Source: Lingula anatina
Taxonomy: Eukaryota; Brachiopoda; Lingulata; Lingulida; Lingulidae
Direction of reading: 5' to 3'
Length of the DNA stretch: 31,114 nt
Assembly (NCBI RefSeq): GCF_001039355.2
Contig: NW_019775828.1
Coordinates: forward strand, 112,356 to 143,469
Shown here: in pieces, positions 9,048-19,032 of the stretch
Numbering within the stretch: position 1 is the first letter of the stretch
Layout of the letters: each line of letters opens with the position of its first letter
Program-made: the position numbers and the translations under genes
Notes under the pieces: generated by a model
What the model was told of the DNA's origin: nothing
Database searches by the model: none
What the model saw: only the letters and a program-made list of their open reading frames with translations

Positions 9048-9142
<95 letters not shown>
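9048..9142. repeat. (CT)n-(AT)n compound microsatellite
   Basis: A CT run of about 45 bases passes directly into an AT run of about 50 bases, in the 3' flank of the receptor pseudogene. Units A and B have ATT-type repeats in the comparable region instead. Confidence 0.92.
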
Positions 9143-9144
<2 letters not shown>

Positions 9145-9302
9145 TAACGACCTTAGCCCTTTGGTTCTATATATATTTCCATGACATTACTGGACAAAAC
9201 TGTAACAATTTTACCATGATAATAATATTGAGAGGAAAAAATGTCAATGGCAAACAAACGTATTCTATGTTTACCTTATTAAAGAAGGCTGGTTTCTCCT
9301 GC

Positions 9303-10424
9303 TCAAGCAGAACCTATGGTGCTCATGATAGCTTGCGCTCCTTGCTTTGACTTATCCGGCTCTTCATTTCTGTTGCGTCCCGCAGCTTGTTCCTCTTTTC
9401 TTGACTTTCCGTTGCAGCAAAGCGACCTCAAAGTGCTTCTGAATTGTTTCCCGAAAAGACCATAAATGAAGAAATTTATGCAGGAGCTAAGTGTAAACAA
9501 CAAAATCATAACTGGGTATACAAAAACCATGCCTCGCTTTTCGCAAATGCGCTAGTTCCCAAAGAGTGAAAAGAGAGTAGACAGAGCCACAGTTACGGAG
9601 GGCACCAAAGTATTAAGGGCAATGACCGATGTCATTTTTATCAAAGTACGATGAACGCCCAACTTGTGCAGGGCAATCATGGTCGGATTCTTGGCAAGAA
9701 CCCTCATGTTATGAGCCATCTTCACATTCAAAACCAAAACGATAATGAAAGGTACCAGGAAGTGCACCAAAATGTAAGAAAAAACGGTATACACTTTGTG
9801 GTATTCTGAGAACGGTAATGGGGCGCCGAGGCAAAAAACTGGGGACGTTGTGTTCAGAGGACAAGGACGCTCAGGCAAGGATCCAAAGAAATACTGTGGA
9901 ACATCGGTTAGAAAGGCAAAAACCACGACGCCGACAACACTTAAGGCCCAAACCTTGATGGGTGCAGTTGGTCCACTCCTAAGGGCGTTGTCTGAACAAA
10001 GGTGCAGATAACGATCAATCGTTACGAGCACTACTATCCAGTGTGGGATCAGGAAGATGGAATATTTCAACCCATACAGAAGCCGGGAGTGTTTCATCAG
10101 GGTAAAGAAGTAGTTTTTGAACCACCCTGTATAAGGGTACATGGCCGGGATGCCTACGTTACAAAGCGCCGATAACAGATGGATATTATCAGCCACTGCC
10201 AAGCATATCAACAGGAATACATTCGGGGTCCATTTCTCGAAGCGTGAAAATACAACCACCGAAAGAGAATTCAGACTAAGGCCAACCAGACAAACGAGCG
10301 AAATCCCAATGCCACCTAGAGAGAAATACAACAATAGATGAAGGCCAAGTCAGGAATGTCCTCTTCCTTTTCGTCTTCTCCAAAAAAATGAGCTACCATT
10401 GACCGAAATCTTAGTCGTATTCAT
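9303..10424 (-). pseudogene. FMRFamide-receptor-like GPCR pseudogene (copy M)
   Basis: Most of the receptor is still recognisable: TM1 (LSLNSLSVVVF), TM2 LAVAD, DRY, the second extracellular loop CPLNTTSPVFC and the TM7 end NFFIYGLFGK. Three lesions are visible against copies A and B. A one-base gain in an A run near 10382-10388 shifts the N-terminal frame. A one-base loss near 10335 shifts it back. The codon after FGN is TAG (9552-9554) where A and B have CAG for Gln, cutting the protein in the third extracellular loop before TM7. The ATG at 10424 corresponds to the start chosen for the intact copies. Its promoter has lost two of three elements. A truncated product from an internal Met is possible but would lack the N-terminus and TM7. 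Confidence 0.9.
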
Positions 10425-10527
10425 GGCTTTTACAAGTTTAAAAAGATTACAAAGCAGAGCAAAGCGTCGGAAATTAAAGTGGTTCGCAAGCTGGAGAAGT
10501 CTGAATTCATGTCTTACTGGAGCATGC

Positions 10528-10652
10528 ATTTATACAGTGTGTGTAGGCAGCTGGCAATTAACGTCTCGCGATTTAACTTGGCCTATGTAGTTGATGCGAA
10601 ATTGATCCGTAACTTTTCAATGACAACTGATATTAATTAAAAGGCGCCGTGT
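10528..10652 (-). promoter_or_regulatory. Decayed promoter of the receptor pseudogene
   Basis: The TATA box survives at 10534-10528. The CCAAT of A and B is CCTAT here (10582-10586), and the GACGTCA site is replaced by a GGCGCCG stretch near 10643-10649. The loss parallels the coding lesions. Confidence 0.6.
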
Positions 10653-10866
10653 AAGTGTTGCACGTATAAACCATGCAAGCATACGCCTACTGATACGATG
10701 ATGCCTCACATAATTTCCCAGATCTTTCGATGTTTGTCTTGTAAAAAGGACCTTGCAGCAATTTTCTACTACAATTGCCATAATAACATATTGACATTGT
10801 GTTCAACTAATGTCAAGAATTAATCTTATGACTCTCCGAAACCCGTCTTATTTTCGCATTGGACTT

Positions 10867-11169
10867 TTAAGTTGGAAAATAACAGCATCTGAAAGACAAC
10901 TTCACTCTGTCAGCTTGTGACTGTCCTTTACTGTGACACACATCCGTTGATAAGTCAGCGTGGCGTTTTAATCTGGAAAAGGGGTTGATGCAGTTCCCTT
11001 CGTTCAGTGTTGAATGTAGGAATGGGGGCAAAATGTCGTTTTCAGTGACAGTTATAAGAATGTTATTGAGCACATTTTCTCTAAAGGATTTTTTAAAACA
11101 AAAAATGAAACTCCTCAAGCATACGAAATGACCAATATTGAATATGAGTGCACGCGCCCATAACACCAA
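10867..11169 (-). other. Conserved upstream segment, unit M version
   Basis: This is the counterpart of 2156-2431. The end of the frame keeps CHSKGQSQADRVKL and then stops at a TAA where A and B read Gln. The rest of the 100-codon frame is unlike A and B. It is more likely conserved DNA than a gene. Confidence 0.3.
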
Positions 11170-11274
11170 ATACCTTCAACTCCCAAAAGTTTGCTTTTAG
11201 TTACCATACATTAGCTCTTGCCGGTAAAACGTGACTTCCATTTTAAAGCTTCAGATCCGCTTCATATTGTATTG

Positions 11275-11278
<4 letters not shown>

Positions 11279-11334
<56 letters not shown>
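11279..11334. repeat. (TA)n microsatellite
   Basis: An uninterrupted TA run in unit M, absent at the matching place in A and B. Confidence 0.92.
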
Positions 11335-11337
<3 letters not shown>

Positions 11338-12046
11338 CTACAGGTATGTGAAGCTTAAATCGGTTTTAGAGGGAGATGCGAGTATGTTTTCTCGATATGT
11401 ATGCCAATAATACATTGCAACCTTCTCGCGTCAAATGCCTTGAACATCTTATCTGGCGCTCAAAGTGATCTGGCCTAGATCACGTGGGTGCATTATCTCA
11501 CGTAAGCTTTCCAGGGGTATTATACAAATCTCCAGTCAATAAGATAATTAATTACAAACCCGTCGGTTCAATTTGCCACTCCTCGCGTCTCCTTGTTCTT
11601 AGTCTTTTATCATTAACCTTTGTGAACGGTTAGTTAGAAACAACTCGCTCCAGCACTTTATAGTTTTTGCTTTTAGCTTAGTGGTAAAGACTGAATCAAG
11701 GTGCTCACCTAATTTCGTAGGAGAGAACTTTGATTTACGGACTTTCTGTGTCATATTCCCTAACTCTTACGATACTCTTATGATTCCATTTGTAGTTTCA
11801 TGCATATTAAAATCGCATGTATTATTATAAAATTCCCTTTATTTAGTACAGGAAGCATCTGGGGACAATTTCACAAGAGAAACAATGGCTTAAGTTTAAC
11901 TTAGCTTGATGTTGACTTGAATACTGTAAAAAATTACATTCCCGAGAGGTAATTCAGTTAGTAGTGCACCTATATTGGGAAATGGGCCTGCATTGACAAA
12001 AATGAATGAATTCCTTCTGAGTAAGGTTGACTTTTTTGTGTTCCTT

Positions 12047-12110
12047 TTTTATTTTTATTTTATTTTATTTTATTTTATTTTTAATTATTTATTTATTTAT
12101 TTATTTATTT
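12047..12110. repeat. (TTTTA)n and (TTTA)n microsatellite
   Basis: A pentanucleotide TTTTA run is followed by a TTTA run. Confidence 0.88.
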
Positions 12111-12695
12111 TGATATTTATTTTGATATTTCATTAAATCTAGTGCCGAATTATCCTTGATTGAAGTAAACCAATAAAAAATTGATCCTGTCATAATTTTT
12201 GGATATTTGTGTCTCCTTGTGCAGGACGAAAAGATCAAGTAAGAAGAATCAAAACAGGGCAGGCGGAGTGCAAGGTATTCCCTTATATTACCGTTAAACA
12301 GTTTAAAACAATCGTTTTGGTGGTTTTTACCTATACGTTATCAATACTTCAATTTCAAACCCTCTGCCTCAAGGATCGCTGTTATCAAATCAAAATATCT
12401 GTGGCTGTGTCAAAAGAGAAAATGTTGTCACATATATCCGCCACTGTTTACATGCTTTGTCATTTAAGATATTACATGTAACTTTAGCTGCTGAAATAGG
12501 TTCTTCAGTCTGGTAATGATGAAAGTTAATTGGTTCGTGACAAAAGAATACTTGCGATCTCAATACATTTCCAAGAAGAAATGGCATCGAAGGTAAAGGA
12601 AATCGAAATTGCGCTTAAACCCCTAAATTTAATTATTACGTATGTCTGGAGTGGAAAACAGATGGAAAAAAGATTAAGAGAAATGTTAGTGGTGC

Positions 12696-12741
<46 letters not shown>
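12696..12741. repeat. (AAT)n microsatellite
   Basis: An AAT run of about 15 copies, followed by GATGATGATGAT. It lies at the same place as the self-complementary tract of units A and B. Confidence 0.9.
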
Positions 12742-12742
<1 letters not shown>

Positions 12743-13047
12743 GATGATGATGATGATTCAGAACAAATAAATAAATAAATAAATGTAGGTTCGATAGTAA
12801 CAAATCAATCTGCGTTGAGTCACTAAAATTGTCTAAGGAGCGGCTCAGCGTAAGTAATTCTTTTTAAGAACAATTAATCACGAAATTGCGATCGAAGGAG
12901 TAGCCCCTTCCTTAATTAGCATCAAGAATATATTTCCGTTTAATACTTGCCAAACGAAAAGAGTCAAAATTATTGTATCGGTTAACCTACACTATTTCTC
13001 CCAATAATGAATAATTCACATAAGACATTTTATTATTGTGCACAACG

Positions 13048-13095
13048 CAGAGGCGGGGGGGGGGGGGGTCCAGGATTTAAGGGGGGGGGGGTCGG
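13048..13095. mobile_element. G-rich hAT-like terminal sequence
   Basis: CAGAGGCGGG with a long G-run, then tccaggatttaa and a second G-run. This resembles the CAG-GGGCGGATCCAG type of hAT-like element end, in the orientation opposite to R1. Only one end is visible, so it is probably a fragment. Confidence 0.45.
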
Positions 13096-14713
13096 ATGCC
13101 AAGCGGAGGTTTCTGAACACTGAATGCTTTTCTTGTTTATTATCATTAAAGAGGTGAATGATTTTTCTTAATCTTTGGAAACACCATCTCATAGTTGTTA
13201 TCTCTACTAGATGTCTTGTCATCTACTCTGGTGGTCTTTTTTAAATAAATTGCATTTCAGGTATTCTACAAAAATTGAAAGTAATGAAATAAATTTTTAG
13301 CAAAAAATCGCACTGGACACACTAAAAAGTTATCATGATTAAGCCAGAGACAAATCTGTGAATATCTTGGCAAAAATCATCCTGCACCCCAAGTAAAGGG
13401 AATGTAATAGCTAGGGTATCATTATCTCGCAAAGCCGACTTAATTTTGGACAGCGACATTGTTATTCGGCTTAACAGAAATGATCTGATATCGCGTTACG
13501 AGTGACTGATCAGTGATAATTGTAGCCAAGCAAGCTGTTGTTACTAGTCATAAAAGCATACAGAAGTGCATGGAAGTTTTAAAAAAGACTGGGTCATTCG
13601 GTACTTGAGATAGAAGGGATGAAACTGAAATCATGAGATCTCGAGTCCACTGCTTTTTTTGGTTTGGATTATCACGTGAAGAATGCTATGTATATACGAC
13701 ATTATATCATCAAATATAAAACTGAACAACATTTAATACAGTCATGTTTTATTACTCATAAAAATCTCAAAATCAAACACCAATACATTAATTTATACTT
13801 TCTGAAGAAAATTCATATGCGAAGTCCTTTGATATTAATCATAATTTCTACACAAAATGAAAAAACATAATCAAAGCATTCGGTCACAGCGTGACCTTCT
13901 TCAGTATAAGACTGTGTACTACTCTCCAGTGTATCAGTAACTTGTCAGTCCATAACAATTCGCGTCCATTTTGGTGGGATAGATACAATGATAAAATATC
14001 CAACGACTTAAGTAAATCACAAATGGTATTGTTTTGACTTTTAATTGGTACCAAACAATTTAAATATCAGTGTTTTTAATTGTGACATTTCCATAATGTA
14101 GCGGACAACGAGTAAGAAATACGAACAATCATCGTTAGATATTAAATGCTGCCGAGTCATCCAGAGAACTGAACTCTTACTGTTTAATGAGCTGTATTAA
14201 AATGAACTGATCTCAGCCAAACTGTACTGAACTGGTGAAAAGTAGAAAAAAAAGAAAATAGTACAGTGAAACATCAAGAGAAATAAAAAAAACTAAACGA
14301 TACGTTCTACTTAATATACTAAATAAACCTAATAAATTCTTCTAGCTTAAATAATGCAATCTCATCTAAAAATAATCTTTACGTAAGTTATCCTTCACAA
14401 GTTATTTAATTGCTAACACTTCCACTAAAACAATAATCATACTCGTTATGCGCTGCCAACTGACTGCCCAGAGACGGTCATTGCCATCTGAGCTGTTACT
14501 GCATTGGAACAATACAATTACACAGGTGTTTGCAGTTAGAAAAAAAATTGCTAAAATGTAACGAGAACTATGTCTTGCATTTGTTGAGTACACCTTTTAT
14601 ATGGAATCTCTCTCTCTCTTGTCCATATTATCGATCCATTCTTAAATTTATCAAGAGCTACGGGGAGCGGGTATGAAGCATATCTTACACAAAGCTGTAA
14701 TCAGATCTTCCAC
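13096..14713. other. End of unit M and unrelated sequence, no gene seen
   Basis: 13100-13560 aligns with A 4470-5240, and 13680-13960 with C1 25260-25520. After about 13961 nothing matches the rest of the window. Reading frames here are short and low in complexity. Confidence 0.5.
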
Positions 14714-14955
14714 ACTTTCCACCAAGTTCGACAATAACACAATACTCAATATCACATTTACTGCACGTTTTACTGCCACAGTACAACAATAACACAACAC
14801 TCAATGTAACCACCACCACACGTTTCACGGCCACAGTTCCAAAATACCACAACACTCAATGTCACATTTACCACACTTTTTACTGCCTCAGTACCACAAT
14901 ACCACATCACTCAATGTCACAACTATCACAAGTTTTACTGCCAAAGTACCATAAT
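14714..14955. repeat. Minisatellite, period about 55 bp, four copies
   Basis: Each unit contains an actcaatgtcac-type segment followed by ttttactgcc and agtaccacaatac. The ACTCAAT landmark recurs at about 14744, 14799, 14855 and 14910. Copies differ by a few bases. It is found only here in the window. Confidence 0.85.
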
Positions 14956-15010
14956 AAATAATACTATATCAGCAACTATAAATCTACACGTCCAAAGGAG
15001 AGGGCAACTA

Positions 15011-15022
15011 CCCCCCCCCCCC
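15011..15022. repeat. Poly-C run
   Basis: Twelve C in a row, within a C-rich stretch of about 45 bases. Confidence 0.9.
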
Positions 15023-15860
15023 ACCCTCCCCGTTTGCACGCTTCCTGCCCTCCCCCAAATGCACAATGGTGATTAATAGACCTTTCGTCAGGTTGTGCAT
15101 GGGCAATTAGGATTTTCATTACACTTGTGGGTAGGGTTATCCCTGGGGGTAATTCTACTTTTCCCCCGTTGTACATGTACATGCCCACTATCTCCCCCTT
15201 GACAATTGAAGTTAAGAAAATGAACCTTTGGTGATAATAAACTTATCCTCAGGGATGTACACTTCAGATTTTCAGTGTGCCTTGGGTGGACTGTCCCTGT
15301 TGGTTGGAAAGTTCTGATTATCGATATCATATCTTAATTTGTAACTGAGGGAGAGGCTGCATGTAGAAGAGGTGCTTCTCAAGCTATGGGACAAGCATTC
15401 GATTGACAGATGTTTCTCTGGCTGATTCTGTGCACATTTCTGTACAAACCAGCGAGTAATTTGGCACAGAATTGACGTCATCCCTTAACTGTCCTCCCAT
15501 GGGAATATTCCTTCTCTCTGCCAAAGTTCCTCTCTTTTTGTGTCCACCGCCAATATTTTTTTATCCCCACTCTTTAATTATTATATAAAACGTCTCCTAT
15601 GCTTAAATTACTGAGTGGAATATACAAGATCAAGACAAGGCATCATTAGGGGCTTCACTCTTACTCCAGGCAATTGCATAACCCTCATAAAAAGTAGAAT
15701 TTCAACCAATGGGCTGCGATTTAATAAATATAGTTTTTTAATAAAGCGATAAGCATGCAATGGTCTCGTTTCATCCAGTTCTGTCAAACAACACTGTTTC
15801 AGATTAAATCGTATAGTTCAATTCCAGTTCATTTATTTCTTAGTGGCTGGCACTTCAGAT
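15023..15860. other. Unrelated sequence, nothing recognised
   Basis: No convincing gene. Minus-strand frames near 14976-15481 overlap one another and match no family I know. Confidence 0.45.
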
Positions 15861-15941
15861 ACAATACAATACGTTACAATACAATACAATACGTTACAAT
15901 ACAATACAATACAATAAAGTACAAAACAATACAATACAATA
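15861..15941. repeat. (ACAAT)n repeat with ACGTT variants
   Basis: ACAAT repeats, in places ending in ACGTT. Such (ACAAT)n tracts often sit at the 3' ends of invertebrate LINE-type elements, but no reverse-transcriptase sequence is visible beside it. Confidence 0.85.
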
Positions 15942-16060
15942 ATGCAAAAATGGAATGGTAACAAGTTAAACTTAAGATATAACACAATATGGTAGCCTAG
16001 TGAACATAAGCGTTTGCCATGAGAAGTACGTTTATGTATGTATATATGCGTTTAAGTTCT

Positions 16061-16064
<4 letters not shown>

Positions 16065-16093
<29 letters not shown>

Positions 16094-16129
16094 CAAACAA
16101 ACAAAACAAAAAAAAAAAAAAAAAAAAAA
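16065..16129. repeat. A-rich tract, possible retroposon tail
   Basis: A poly-A run of about 27, (CAAA)n, then a second poly-A run of about 20. It could be the tail of a retroposed sequence lying to its left, but no source or target duplication was found. Confidence 0.8.
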
Positions 16130-16942
16130 CTCTGTAGTGATAAATGGCCATGGACAAATGAACGTTAACATCCAAATTTTCTCAGTTTATCATTCCATCG
16201 TAATCTAGGGCCCACCAAAGAACCGTAATGTATTTGTTATTATACCGCAACTTCGAACGATAGGATGATTGCAGTAATATTTAGGAAAGGAGATGCAACT
16301 CCCAGAGTTGCCTACATAACTACCAGAGGCCTGAGCTGGGCTGTATCGTAATATGCTTCAAAGTGAAATACAAGTGTACAATTATCCTATTGTACGAAGC
16401 ACTGGCAAGTAGATAAAGCAATTACAAGTGACCCATTTCAAGAGACACGGATCGATTTTTCGCTAGATATCAACAGACTTTTTTTCATTATTCCTAATTT
16501 TGAACATAACACCATCACTCAGATGGCTCCCACTGTATGCTAAAACCAAGAGTGCAATTATGTCGACTACGCCTTAATTAATGGCTCTCATGTATGTCGA
16601 ATGCAGTGGGCAATTTGTGCTATATCTATACTTTCTACCAAAGGTGCTCTATAGATGGCTGTATAAAAAATCGTTTGAGTGTCCAAACAAATACGTATAC
16701 ATGTACATATTTTCCTTAAAAATAGTTGCGCCATATATATTTTCATTTAAACGATTTTAAACCATATAAAAACTTCAAATAGTTTGATAAACTAAATTAA
16801 TAAAATCTAAGATTACGGCCTATTAATTCAATATACAATATTTCTATTATGATCCGAGGTGAATTTCGCTGAAAAGATCCCAAAGCTTTGCGTTCAGACG
16901 GCGACGTTGTGTGCTCAGAGACGTAAATGTCACACCCTCTAG
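16130..16942. other. Unrelated sequence, nothing recognised
   Basis: No gene, repeat or element was recognised. The last part, about 16860-16960, is richer in G+C than its surroundings. Confidence 0.45.
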
Positions 16943-17052
16943 TCACGGGAGTGGCATACATAGTGCCTGCAGTGCTCGAAGCTTTTCCAAAGTTGCGTCA
17001 CAAGAAGCATTAAGTAGTTTGTGAAGGAACTCGAGACTGGGCAAACGTTGCA
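16943..17052 (-). other. Candidate 3' exon (weak)
   Basis: After an acceptor-like ctcttacaaag, one minus-strand frame reads QRLPSLEFLHKLLNASCDAT followed by LEKLRALQALCMPLP and a stop at 16943-16945. The leucine-rich, amphipathic composition and the locally higher G+C suggest coding. A second, Cys/His-rich frame is also open here, so the frame is uncertain. No family recognised. Confidence 0.22.
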
Positions 17053-17541
17053 CTTTGTAAGAGGATGGTCTTCATCACAGTGAGTTTTGAATTCTATTTC
17101 GGGTCTGAAAATGTCTTCTTTTACCTTAAGTCAGCGTGTGATGTCGCCTGGTTTCTTATCAAACGTAGGTGACTTTCTTTTCACGGCTTAATTAACTCCT
17201 GATGCTCCAAACTACTGATCCTGATACACCTCCAGGTTGTTGAGTTTTCAACGATTTATATAAATAGTATATTTGTATTGTGTCAGTTATGCATGAACTA
17301 TCCACCAATGTAAATTTTCACCGGCGGAAGTAAGTATATTTTCATAGGCGCTTGTATATTTGTTGACAAATATCTCAACAGTTTTTCGCCAATTACGGAA
17401 ACATTTTCAGGATAAAGAGTTATTCAGGAGGGAACTACAAGCGGATCCGTCTCTCCTGATATTTAAAAACAATTCATTTAGTTTGTTAATATGTACATGT
17501 GCATTCTGCCTTGTTGAAGGTCTGCCTTCGAGCAGTGCTCT

Positions 17542-17632
17542 CTATTTTTCTACGCAGAAGAAAATCGCTGCAGCATCGGTAATGTCAAAGCCTTCCACAC
17601 CCTGAACATCCTTGGCATACTGTACCCAAGGT
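17542..17632 (-). other. Candidate terminal exon (weak)
   Basis: A strong acceptor-like tattgtattattgcag precedes a minus-strand frame reading PWVQYAKDVQGVEGFDITDA, then AAIFFCVEK and a TAG stop (17542-17544). Acid and hydrophobic residues alternate as in a real protein. It may belong with the segment at 16943-17052, but no joining donor is convincing. No family recognised; it could be a gene remnant. Confidence 0.28.
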
Positions 17633-17644
17633 CTGCAATAATAC

Positions 17645-18209
17645 AATATACGTCTCTTTTAAGGATGATGTCACCCTTCGCCCAAAACTCCTTATTTACT
17701 GCCTTACATACATGTACATTCTTTGGGTAATAAATAAATCTCCAGTGTTCAGTAACTAAATTCTAATTAAAAATTAACATTTACACATATGTCTTACAGG
17801 TGGCGTCATAATCTCGATTTTAGGTTAAAAACTGAAAAATTGGTTTCTCAAATTTCTTTTTTTACCTGAGCTCCCACGATCACCGTTTCAACGCCGATTT
17901 AATGACACTATTTAGTACTCTAACTTCTAAGACCCTACCAGCGATTTTCTTAAAAGTCTTAGTTCAGATTTTATCACTGATGATAAAGGAAAATAATGCC
18001 ATTGTTGAATGAAAATCTGTAATAAGGAGCTCATAACTCCATACAAAAAAACTTAAACCAAAATAATGGCATTCTATTGTAGTCTATACTCTTCTGGACA
18101 ACTCTGCCAATTTTTGTGATAAAATCTTTTTCAGGGATGAAGTTACGCCCCATACCGATTGCTATTTCACCCCAAAATAGTTGTTAAGGGGCTAAGCAGA
18201 TGCAAAGCA
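17645..18209. other. Unrelated sequence, nothing recognised
   Basis: AT-rich sequence between the candidate exon and unit B, with no gene, repeat or element recognised. Confidence 0.45.
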
Positions 18210-18242
18210 GCGCACCCACGCCCCTCGTGCCGTGGGATGCGC
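18210..18242. other. GC-rich hairpin at left edge of unit B
   Basis: GCGCACCCACG pairs with CGTGGGATGCGC across a 10-base loop, with one bulged base. It lies next to the R1 copy that opens unit B and is the most GC-rich hairpin I noticed in the window. Role unknown. Confidence 0.6.
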
Positions 18243-18254
18243 AACCCGGTGAAG

Positions 18255-18430
18255 GGCCCCGAAAAACTTAGGTATTTTAGAGGGCAAACGGTGCCATTTG
18301 GTACGGTTTAGAACTATGATTCAGCTAGTTACAATTCTAATTTCAAGAGGGGATAATTGGTGTGATTTTTTTTTCAGAAATCGAAGGGGGGGGGGGTCAG
18401 GACCTCCCTTGACACCCCCTAAACTAGCCA
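18255..18430. mobile_element. R1 repeat copy at left limit of unit B
   Basis: Contains ggtattttagagggcaaac, gtgccatttggtacgg, gaactatgattcagctagt, poly-T-cag, aaatcgaagg, a G-run and the CAGGAC...GACACCCCC end. Its last part matches the first 45 bases of the window. Confidence 0.6.
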
Positions 18431-18640
18431 CATGATTGTAAGAAATAACTTCCGGTAGAGGTGAAAGGTGAATGTTGCCAAAATGCACGAAAAACATTTT
18501 GTAAAAACTTAATCATGCTGAATTTTTTTAAAAAAAAAGCCCAGAATATTAAAACTTTTTGTAACTAACAAATAGGAATATACTCAATATCTTTAAAACA
18601 AACGTTGATGAAAGAGCATACACAGTTACTGACGCCTACA

Positions 18641-18665
18641 ATAAATAAATAAATAAATAAATATA
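18641..18665. repeat. (AAAT)n microsatellite
   Basis: Unit B counterpart of 249-278. Confidence 0.88.
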
Positions 18666-18848
18666 TAAATCCCTGTCTGTGATGCTCAATTTGAAGTAAC
18701 AACGATGCCTATATAGACCTGTATGCTAACGACCTTAATTATAATTATGATAACTTCTGTTTCTAAAAAAAAAACATTTAAATTGATCAAAACTGTTACT
18801 ATATTACAGTTTGCAACGCTGGGCTTTGCGCCTGTAGCCTGTTCTGAA

Positions 18849-18911
18849 CTACTACTACTACTACTACAATAATAAAAAATAAATTAATTAATAATAATAA
18901 TAATAACAACA

Positions 18912-18960
<49 letters not shown>
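18849..18960. repeat. (CTA)n, (AAT)n and (ATT)n microsatellite
   Basis: Unit B counterpart of 456-575, with a longer ATT run, a separate AAT run and a shorter CTA run. Confidence 0.9.
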
Positions 18961-18961
<1 letters not shown>

Positions 18962-19032
18962 GAAAGATACCAAAGGCAAACAAACGTATGATATTGCTCA
19001 TTTACCTGGTTATCGAGGGCTGTCACTCCTGC

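Larger units (their letters stand above)
11335..13045. other. Unit M intergenic block, no gene seen
   Basis: From about 11840 it aligns loosely with A 2430-3440. The part at 11335-11840 has no relative in the window. Simple repeats are (TTTTA)n-(TTTA)n near 12047-12110, (AAT)n near 12696-12741 and (AAAT)n near 12764-12784. No exon was recognised. Confidence 0.5.
8440..13960. repeat. Duplication unit M (older, eroded copy)
   Basis: The order of landmarks matches units A and B: gaaataacttccg near 8448, the receptor pseudogene, its TATA region, the conserved upstream segment, the gttgactt/ccgag block near 11900, sequence matching A 4470-5240, and the gcattcggtcac block near 13876 that also recurs in C1 and C2. 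Many indels and substitutions show it is older than the A/B split. Both micro-ORF modules are missing. Confidence 0.85.

Noticed and set aside
14402-14593. 63-codon minus-strand frame with hydrophobic stretches
   Set aside because: It has no relative in the window, no family resemblance and no splice or promoter support.
14714-14955. Repeat array considered as CRISPR
   Set aside because: Repeats and spacers cannot be separated; whole units repeat head to tail, and the context is an animal genome.
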